Shown here one piece after another: positions 61,001 through 64,000 of a stretch of DNA of 64,000 nt; within the stretch, counting starts at the first letter, position 1; every line of letters starts with the position of its first letter. The notes beneath the pieces were generated by a model. It was not told where the DNA came from and did not search any database. It was given only the letters and a program-made list of their open reading frames with translations. The stretch covers positions 28,333,408-28,397,407 of the forward strand of contig CM050657.1 in assembly GCA_027574665.1 (NCBI GenBank), in the 5' to 3' direction. This stretch comes from Rhynochetos jubatus. Its lineage: Eukaryota; Chordata; Aves; Eurypygiformes; Rhynochetidae. Both the position numbers and the translations under genes were made by a program.

Positions 61001-63392
61001 TAGGGTTTTTCCGAGTCTCTTTCTTTCTCTTAAATCTGAATGTGCCTTAGATTCTCTTTGATCATGTTTATTTCACAAAAATCTATGTAAGCATGAGCTA
61101 TTCTCAGGAGGGTTTCTTATCATGTTCTTGTTCCTCCAGTTTATGTGAGTTTTAGCAGATCACAAGCAACACCTGGTGAGGCCAGATGAACAGTTGATGC
61201 AGTACAGGTAGACCTGCCCTTTTAAGGAATAATCAGATTTATCCAGTTGTTTCCCAAGCAAAAGTACAGCATCTGTGCAATCATTCCAAATTTTGCTTAT
61301 CTGTATGAGTTAACCTGGCTTTTTTTAAGTTCTGCCTACACTTGATTAGTTTTCTTTTGCTCCATGAGTTCACAACTGGAATTTCTTCTTTCTGAATCGT
61401 TACTGCACGCATTCAAACCTTCCCCTAGCTTCATCTACCAACAATTAATTGTTTTTTGCTTGCTGGTTGTAGTGATAATTGATGGCTTCTTGGCCTGTGG
61501 GCTGATCAACAGAGACTGAAGAATGTACTGATCTGTCTACACAATGTCTTGTCTCAAGTCTGTTAGTGGTGACCCCAACGACACCAATGTGCACATCGGG
61601 GTGAGTACAAACCACTTAAGGTTTGATTCTACTTTTGGGCAGCAATGAACTATAATGAACTTTCTGTTTAAAAAAGACATGCAATTTTTCTAATTACTAT
61701 CTAAATGATCCCACATTGTTGTGAAGCTGATAATAGGCAAATGGGAGAAAAATTAATCTCCACGGGCATTCCTCCCCCCAGGCATGACTACATAAATGAA
61801 TCTTGACTGAAGAAGCTGACCTCGCACTCTCCTGGCAGTCCTAACTTTGAAACAAGTAACTAAACCAGATATTTTTATTGTGCTTCTTATTTACTCCATG
61901 TGTTTGTCACTTCTCATTTGTAAACCTGCTTCTTGAAATCCTGTTGGTTGCTTTGATTTGTCTGCTTCCAACTGTGCCTTTAACAGGCTACTACTTATGG
62001 CAGGTTTGGACCAGACACAGTTTACTTCCTTCTGTCATCACCCATTACGCAGAATGTGTTCCAATTTTAACCTTCAATTGCCAACAGGGGTGATTCTTGC
62101 TCAAATCTTGTCATTCCTGATTTCACAGCTGCAACTAATGGTGCTTTAAGAAGTTACTGTTTTATATGCAGCTTTCCAAAAAGATTATTTCAGAGGGAAA
62201 TAAACACTTCTTAACGTCTGTATTTCAAGGTATTTAGAGCCAAGTTCATTAGAGTCCCAATTTCTGCAATACTGTTTCTGCCCTCTGTACTGGGGTAGTA
62301 ACTTTGATGATGAGCTTTTTCAACCTTGCTGTCTCTACTGATGATCCTGTCACTCCCCTTCTTTGCTGAAGCATTTAGCTTCTCTGGCACCTCCACTGCT
62401 GACCACTTGGACCCTATCCCAGTGACTCCCTAGACCTTTCCCCTGGCTAGACTCACTGCTGCTTTGCTCCTTCTAGAGTAGCATCCAGAACCAGCTTTTA
62501 AATGTTCTTTAGCATTGTAGATTCCACAGAAAATATAATAGTTCTCTTCAGTCAAGGTTTTGTTCCGAGTCAGAATTACACTGTGAGCAGTGCTTCTGCA
62601 GCCTGCAGAATAGCATTCCGTAAATTATATCCTGAAATGTCACTAGACTGGCACCTGGGACTTCTGAAATTGTATTAAGCATTTCTTCCGTGCTTTTCAG
62701 ATGAGCATTCTCCTCTTTTACGGCTTAGCTCCCCGGATGCGACACCTACACTTCTAATCCCTAACAGAAAGCAGTATGTATTGTAAAATAAACAAAAATG
62801 GCTGGTGTCATCTAAGTGGGAAAAAGTAGGTGTGAAGGAGTCCAATATCCATCCTGGTAAGCATCCTGGAAAAGCTGCTTATGTGAACAGGTTGAACAGA
62901 TGCAAAGAGATTTTGGTAAATCGTGCAAACAAGCCCATCTGAGTCTAATTTACCACCTCATTTGGTGCCAATTATCCTACTAGTTCATAGACCAAAGTTC
63001 ATAGGACTGTGCTGTTGCCTAAACAGCAGGTTCCTTTACCTAGCATACCTCTGTGGGGAATGCAGCTCAACCAGGAGTGACTTGGTTACTACCAGTCATG
63101 GATTAGATAGCTATACCGGTGCAGTTAAAGGTAACTGTTGGCAGTTGGGATTAACCGATTCCTGTGGTATGCAAAATGGAATTTCCACTCAGATGCACCG
63201 AGCAGGAATGTTTACTTGCATTGGTATGTACCACCACGGTGTTGAGTAACTACGACTAGCACGAAAACAGTAAATCCTGAAAGAAATTATGACCGTATAA
63301 TGTGCGCGCGTGCATGTGTGTTCATTGGTTATTTTTACCTGTATGCCTGGATATCCAGGTTGTCCAGGAAAACCTGCAAATCCTGTCTCCCC
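24796..63392 (-). CDS. COL4A4: COL4A4, type IV collagen alpha-4 chain (partial gene, 32 exons to the stop)
   Basis: This gene encodes the alpha-4 chain of basement-membrane collagen, which forms the alpha3-alpha4-alpha5 trimer used for example in the kidney glomerulus. Thirty-two exons join without a break into 1,362 codons plus a stop. Residues 1-1136 of this partial chain are Gly-X-Y with many interruptions; 1137-1362 are the NC1 domain with 12 Cys. It is assigned to COL4A4 rather than another COL4A gene because of alpha-4-specific stretches: NEGLC-C, PLLPIKG, SVIC, and the NC1 start GFLLVLHSQ, ending near SRCQVC. Convergence with RHBDD1 also fits. The human chain has about 1,690 residues, so roughly the first fifth lies beyond 64000. 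Most introns split a Gly codon after its first base, as is usual for type IV collagens. Exon numbers below assume one-to-one correspondence with the 48-exon human gene. No frameshift or premature stop was found. Confidence 0.96.
25060..25662 (-). other. COL4A4: COL4A4 intron 47
   Basis: Phase-0 intron with donor gtaaga and acceptor ttccag. Nothing else was recognised. Confidence 0.85.
25663..25949 (-). CDS. COL4A4: COL4A4 exon 47 (NC1 core)
   Basis: Residues 1180-1275, 287 nt, the largest exon here. The acceptor ttttcag leaves a split Gly, and the exon ends on a codon boundary (TTTCTGATG then gtaaga). It encodes [49 protein letters not shown] and [18 protein letters not shown], nearly identical to the mammalian alpha-4 NC1. 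The Met in PLPMTPL aligns by position with the Met of the collagen IV sulfilimine cross-link. Confidence 0.97.
25950..27759 (-). other. COL4A4: COL4A4 intron 46
   Basis: A 1.8 kb phase-1 intron. Open frames inside it (for example near 26629-27010) have no recognisable domain. No repeat was seen. Confidence 0.8.
27760..27948 (-). CDS. COL4A4: COL4A4 exon 46 (end of triple helix, start of NC1)
   Basis: Residues 1117-1180, 189 nt, split Gly at both ends. It starts with the last Gly-X-Y triplets ([13 protein letters not shown]), then HIRSAS, and enters NC1 at [17 protein letters not shown], followed by [20 protein letters not shown]. This is the signature start of a collagen IV NC1 domain and contains its first Cys. 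The acceptor is tgtaag after a long pyrimidine-rich tract. Confidence 0.96.
28658..28774 (-). CDS. COL4A4: COL4A4 exon 45
   Basis: Residues 1078-1117, 117 nt, split Gly at both ends, acceptor tttctctag and donor gtaaga. It is Gly-X-Y throughout, with one Cys in EEGSCGLPG. It ends YTGPQG. Confidence 0.94.
30857..30988 (-). CDS. COL4A4: COL4A4 exon 44
   Basis: Residues 1034-1078, 132 nt, split Gly at both ends, acceptor tgtttcag and donor gtaagc. After DPGEPGK comes the interruption [10 protein letters not shown], which matches the DDCPRIPG interruption of mammalian alpha-4. Then Gly-X-Y resumes, including an RGD (QRGDDG). Confidence 0.94.
31808..31816 (-). CDS. COL4A4: COL4A4 exon 43, 9-nt micro-exon
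   Basis: Residues 1031-1034. Only nine bases (GCTTCATAG on the coding strand) lie between a good acceptor (cttttcaaatccttcag) and a consensus donor (gtgagt). Split Gly codons at both ends give exactly one Gly-Phe-Ile triplet and keep the frame. The human chain has one triplet (GLP) at the same place between GPT and the following G, which supports a real exon rather than a chance match. Confidence 0.82.
   Translation of the reverse strand, partial: AS
32109..32207 (-). CDS. COL4A4: COL4A4 exon 42
   Basis: Residues 998-1031, 99 nt, split Gly at both ends, acceptor tttccag and donor gtactt. Uninterrupted Gly-X-Y ending PRGPTG. Confidence 0.94.
32722..32877 (-). CDS. COL4A4: COL4A4 exon 41
   Basis: Residues 946-998, 156 nt, split Gly at both ends, acceptor accgtag and donor gtatga. 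It contains the interruption [11 protein letters not shown], equivalent to SVDLLRGEPGD in human, and a shorter GRGGPKG irregularity near the end. The RGD here is bird-specific relative to the human chain I remember (RGE). Confidence 0.94.
33751..33858 (-). CDS. COL4A4: COL4A4 exon 40
   Basis: Residues 910-946, 108 nt, split Gly at both ends, acceptor ccttag and donor gtattc. The interruption [18 protein letters not shown] lines up with [19 protein letters not shown] of mammalian alpha-4, one of the clearest orthology marks. Confidence 0.95.
34814..35235 (-). mobile_element. CR1-type LINE fragment in COL4A4 intron 39
   Basis: The CR1 3' terminus begins near 34814 (atcacggaattgctgagccc on +). 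The usual 3' sequence follows: cctctggaga, gggcaacctgttcctg, and cccccagcctgtcctcatag. It is strongly diverged and 5'-truncated, and lies in the same orientation as the host gene. A piece near 34545-34590 (ctggacaccctataccaggg) may be another CR1 scrap. Confidence 0.8.
35646..35774 (-). CDS. COL4A4: COL4A4 exon 39
   Basis: Residues 867-910, 129 nt, split Gly at both ends, acceptor tataaag and donor gtaaga. It starts with the interruption QSETGPPG and has a second one at [11 protein letters not shown], matching PGISPPGPRG in human. Confidence 0.94.
36570..36641 (-). CDS. COL4A4: COL4A4 exon 38
   Basis: Residues 843-867, 72 nt, split Gly at both ends, acceptor cccctcag and donor gtaaag. The [12 protein letters not shown] stretch matches HGLKGQKGTKGA of human alpha-4. 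Confidence 0.93.
36642..40420 (-). other. COL4A4: COL4A4 intron 37
   Basis: A 3.8 kb intron. Scanned on the - strand for Gly-X-Y coding blocks, it shows none, and alignment to the remembered human chain leaves no gap here. No repeat element was recognised. Confidence 0.75.
40421..40528 (-). CDS. COL4A4: COL4A4 exon 37
   Basis: Residues 807-843, 108 nt, split Gly at both ends, acceptor cctctcag and donor gtaaat. Gly-X-Y with a Cys in EKGKCGILG; ends SQGRKG. Confidence 0.94.
40853..40960 (-). CDS. COL4A4: COL4A4 exon 36
   Basis: Residues 771-807, 108 nt, split Gly at both ends, acceptor tctttaag and donor gtaatg. It starts [16 protein letters not shown], close to HFGASGEQGLPGIQGP in human. 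Gly-X-Y throughout. Confidence 0.94.
41390..41464 (-). CDS. COL4A4: COL4A4 exon 35
   Basis: Residues 746-771, 75 nt, split Gly at both ends, acceptor caacag and donor gtacca. It opens [13 protein letters not shown], an interruption equivalent to GDPASHFGPPG in human, then Gly-X-Y. Confidence 0.92.
42422..42485 (-). CDS. COL4A4: COL4A4 exon 34
   Basis: Residues 725-746, 64 nt. It starts on a whole Gly codon (phase 0) after acceptor aaatcag and ends with a split Gly at donor gtaagg. Encodes [18 protein letters not shown]. The phase-0 start matches the phase-0 end of exon 33. Confidence 0.93.
43628..43806 (-). CDS. COL4A4: COL4A4 exon 33
   Basis: Residues 665-724, 179 nt, acceptor ccttag with split Gly, ending on a codon boundary (CCAGGTGACCAG then gtaagc). 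Long uninterrupted Gly-X-Y apart from a GGHG irregularity. It ends QPGDQ, matching LPGDQ in human. Confidence 0.94.
44040..44147 (-). CDS. COL4A4: COL4A4 exon 32
   Basis: Residues 629-665, 108 nt, split Gly at both ends, acceptor ttcaaag and donor gtaagc. The interruption [14 protein letters not shown] stands where human has GEMAIISQKGTPG; the bird sequence has a Cys in it. Ends FRGERG. Confidence 0.94.
44791..44934 (-). CDS. COL4A4: COL4A4 exon 31
   Basis: Residues 581-629, 144 nt, split Gly at both ends, acceptor attaccag and donor gtgcgt. Uninterrupted Gly-X-Y with a Cys in SGECGDMG. Confidence 0.94.
45802..45972 (-). CDS. COL4A4: COL4A4 exon 30
   Basis: Residues 524-581, 171 nt, split Gly at both ends, acceptor tttctcag and donor gtacgc. 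Uninterrupted Gly-X-Y, including [11 protein letters not shown] (an RGD). Confidence 0.95.
46132..46631. mobile_element. Probable LTR of an endogenous retrovirus in COL4A4 intron 29
   Basis: A block with promoter-like order. It starts TGTAGCAGTTAG (46132), repeated with one change as TGTAGTAGTTAG at 46186. A TATA box (gtataaaagcagg) stands near 46325. A pyrimidine-rich end follows (atttctttctaacttgg, tgtgtgtcctttctttt), with a possible CA end at 46631. This is the U3-R-U5 layout of an LTR. I could not find matching target duplications, and which of the two TGTAG starts is the true end is uncertain. If the TATA box is functional, the orientation is +. No viral coding sequence was seen. Confidence 0.55.
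47173..47334 (-). CDS. COL4A4: COL4A4 exon 29
   Basis: Residues 470-524, 162 nt, split Gly at both ends, acceptor gttcccag and donor gtacac. Contains [15 protein letters not shown], where an interruption with Cys replaces the expected Gly. Human has PPGHSCERGAPG at the same place, so the Cys interruption is conserved. Confidence 0.95.
48087..48305 (-). CDS. COL4A4: COL4A4 exon 28
   Basis: Residues 397-470, 219 nt, split Gly at both ends, acceptor tcaacag and donor gtatga. Two interruptions, [11 protein letters not shown] and [10 protein letters not shown], match EKGSSPVGPPG and PGDPAFGHLGPPG in human. Contains ARGDPG. Confidence 0.95.
48820..48924 (-). CDS. COL4A4: COL4A4 exon 27
   Basis: Residues 362-397, 105 nt, split Gly at both ends, acceptor tttccag and donor gtgaat. 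Interruption [11 protein letters not shown] lines up with TPGTAEIPGPPG of human alpha-4. Confidence 0.94.
49948..50016 (-). CDS. COL4A4: COL4A4 exon 26
   Basis: Residues 339-362, 69 nt, split Gly at both ends, acceptor cgcttcag and donor gtatgt. Interruption [14 protein letters not shown] matches DTISCNVTYPGRHG in human, with the Cys shifted by one residue. Confidence 0.94.
50784..50967 (-). CDS. COL4A4: COL4A4 exon 25
   Basis: Residues 278-339, 184 nt. Phase-0 start (GGT after acceptor cctttag), split Gly at donor gtaatt. Interruptions at VPLPGDKG and [10 protein letters not shown]; the latter is identical in human alpha-4. Confidence 0.95.
51412..51518 (-). CDS. COL4A4: COL4A4 exon 24
   Basis: Residues 242-277, 107 nt. 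Acceptor gttttaag with split Gly, ends on a codon boundary (GGAGCTGAG then gtacgt). [20 protein letters not shown] matches the human exon closely. Confidence 0.95.
52800..52872 (-). CDS. COL4A4: COL4A4 exon 23
   Basis: Residues 218-242, 73 nt. Phase-0 start (GGG after acceptor atggtaag, with a T-rich tract a little upstream), split Gly at donor gtaaat. [20 protein letters not shown] then RIKG, matching KGDMVVSRVKG in human. Confidence 0.92.
53420..53424. repeat. Target-site duplication, left copy (CAAGT)
   Basis: CAAGT directly before the TG start of the LTR at 53425. It is repeated at 54225-54229 directly after the CA end. Confidence 0.75.
53425..54224. mobile_element. Solo LTR of an endogenous retrovirus, 800 bp
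   Basis: Starts TGTCGTGGTTTAAGTCC, ends CCCAGCACA, and is flanked by the 5-bp duplication CAAGT. It shares the start, the AT-rich middle with AATAAA, the ctcaccacc block, the GAGCATGACGTGCTATGGAA block and the tail with the copy at 8159-8707, so both are one family. It is about 250 bp longer than that copy, mainly in the Ser/Arg-codon-like purine-rich part around 53690-53930. No internal viral sequence remains, as expected after LTR-LTR recombination. The intact duplication suggests a fairly young insertion. Confidence 0.85.
54225..54229. repeat. Target-site duplication, right copy (CAAGT)
   Basis: Right copy of the 5-bp duplication flanking the LTR. A sixth base (A) also matches, but it belongs to the CA end of the LTR. 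Confidence 0.75.
56188..56351 (-). CDS. COL4A4: COL4A4 exon 22
   Basis: Residues 163-217, 164 nt. Acceptor cacgtag with split Gly, ends on a codon boundary (GGACTCCCT then gtaagt). Begins [14 protein letters not shown], the bird form of the alpha-4-specific NEGLCACEPGPMGP. Confidence 0.95.
56669..56761 (-). CDS. COL4A4: COL4A4 exon 21
   Basis: Residues 132-163, 93 nt, acceptor tgtcaaag and donor gtaagt. The first codon is split and, with the last base of exon 20 (A), reads Ser, giving LPSVICTDRG. Human has SSVIYCSVG here, so the Ser is expected. Gly-X-Y follows. Confidence 0.93.
57322..57486 (-). CDS. COL4A4: COL4A4 exon 20
   Basis: Residues 77-132, 165 nt, acceptor ctttatag and donor gtaggt. 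Both ends fall in split codons that read AGT (Ser), not Gly. Interior Gly-X-Y with the interruption [13 protein letters not shown], equivalent to GRPDSAPGKPG in human. Confidence 0.92.
58087..58191 (-). CDS. COL4A4: COL4A4 exon 19
   Basis: Residues 42-77, 105 nt, acceptor ctgtctag with split Gly, ends ACA A before donor gtaaga. [12 protein letters not shown] matches PPGLLGRPGEAC of human alpha-4. The last base A makes the junction codon Ser. Confidence 0.93.
59372..59441 (-). CDS. COL4A4: COL4A4 exon 18
   Basis: Residues 19-42, 70 nt. Phase-0 start (GGG after acceptor cttacag), split Gly at a weak donor, gttaat. Encodes [20 protein letters not shown] followed by IKG. The interruption TPLLPIKG matches TPPLPLKG in human, which supports the donor choice. 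Confidence 0.92.
59442..63338 (-). other. COL4A4: COL4A4 intron 17
   Basis: A 3.9 kb phase-0 intron containing a CR1 fragment at 60718-60975. No further Gly-X-Y block was found, and the exons on both sides join without a gap against the human chain. Confidence 0.75.
60718..60975 (-). mobile_element. CR1-type LINE fragment in COL4A4 intron 17
   Basis: Begins with the CR1 3' terminus (atcacagaaaggttgagg on +), followed by cccccctgctcaagcagga and ggttgcccaggaccac, then a jump to the ORF2-derived part (about 60850-60975). 5'-truncated and internally deleted, oriented with the host gene. Confidence 0.82.
63339..63392 (-). CDS. COL4A4: COL4A4 exon 17 (first exon seen in the window)
   Basis: Residues 1-18 of the partial chain, 54 nt, on codon boundaries at both ends: acceptor ctttccag, donor gtaaaa. 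Encodes [17 protein letters not shown] after an initial Gly, with no interruption. It aligns over the same length with GELGLVGDPGLFGLIGPK of human alpha-4. A 54-nt phase-0 exon is the classic fibrillar-collagen unit and is unusual among the split-Gly exons of this gene. Confidence 0.92.
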
Positions 63393-64000
63393 CTGGAAAG
63401 GATCACATAAACATAATTTGATTAATCATTAAGACATTAATATAATATAATTAATTGAAGAAAACCCAGTCAGGCAGTCACACGCTGTTGTGTTATAATA
63501 GCATCTGCAGTTTGTTCCAGGAAATTCCCTGGGTCTGTACAAGAGGTGGCGTAGATGTTTCACATAATCTCTTCTGTTAAAAAAGCCCGCATGTATGGCC
63601 AGGTTATTTAGACAGCAGTCAGCAGATTCAGTGTAGCTGGGGCACAGAACTAGCTGGAATACATACCAGCAGGCTCTATCAGACTGTCTGCTTAATACAG
63701 CTGAAATTGCCTTGCTGCCTGCCGAATGACCCTCTTAAACTAGTACTGCATGGAAAGCAGCTGCGTATCAGCCCCTCCCCTCCTCTTACGATCTGCTGAC
63801 CTACTCATCCATCCAGTATTCAAACTCTCTGTGTAGGCAGTGGTAAAAGATAAAGTAAAACGTAATTTTACAAATAAAACAGTCACCCAGAACATAGCTC
63901 CAGGTGCCAATATCTGTACGTTAATGTGGCTGATGAATAGCATGATCATTACCTTGACTAGATTTGAACATGAGCTGGGGAGAGGAGACAGGAGAAAGGG
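63393..64000 (-). other. COL4A4: COL4A4 intron 16, 3' part
   Basis: Intron sequence to the window edge. No collagen coding block or repeat was seen. The remaining 5' exons lie beyond 64000. Confidence 0.7.

Noticed and set aside
59442..63338. Suspected missing 36-nt COL4A4 exon between exons 17 and 18
   Set aside because: Realigning to the remembered human chain shows that exon 17 corresponds to an 18-residue block of equal length, so nothing is missing.

Overview
The window is vertebrate nuclear DNA and almost certainly avian. It has short exons in long introns, CR1-type LINE fragments, and solo LTRs of endogenous-retrovirus type whose sequence resembles LTRs common in bird genomes. The species cannot be fixed from sequence alone. 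No operon, CRISPR array, rRNA or tRNA gene was seen.

Layout. (1) Positions 56-175 and 13050-13168 on the + strand are the last two coding exons of RHBDD1 (RHBDL4), an ER rhomboid protease. They carry its ubiquitin-interacting motif and its C-terminal p97/VCP-binding motif, separated by a 12.9 kb intron. (2) Positions 13169-24795 are the gap between two convergent genes. It contains CR1 fragments, probable 3' UTR sequence at both ends, and no gene I can support. (3) From 24796 to beyond the right edge, on the - strand, lies COL4A4, the alpha-4 chain of type IV basement-membrane collagen. I resolved 32 consecutive coding exons. They join into one frame of 4,089 nt: 1,362 codons plus a stop. The exons encode a Gly-X-Y domain with many interruptions, followed by a complete NC1 domain with 12 cysteines. 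Counted back from the last exon of the 48-exon human gene, they correspond to exons 17-48. Every splice phase is compatible with the next. The 5' exons (signal peptide, 7S region, first collagenous part) lie outside the window.

The tail-to-tail RHBDD1/COL4A4 order matches the mammalian arrangement as I know it, so this is a conserved syntenic block rather than an unknown system. COL4A4 normally assembles with COL4A3 and COL4A5 in basement membranes; COL4A3 would be expected beyond the right edge, head-to-head with COL4A4. RHBDD1 acts in ER quality control and has no direct functional link to the collagen.

The points most worth a second look are: a 9-nt COL4A4 micro-exon; an exon whose two junction codons are both Ser instead of Gly; a weak COL4A4 donor site; an 800-bp solo LTR with an intact 5-bp target duplication; a CR1 copy whose 3' terminus is joined directly to its reverse-transcriptase region; and an unexplained protein-like reading frame in the RHBDD1 intron. 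I found no evidence of a new biological system. Homology statements rest on remembered family sequence, not on searches.
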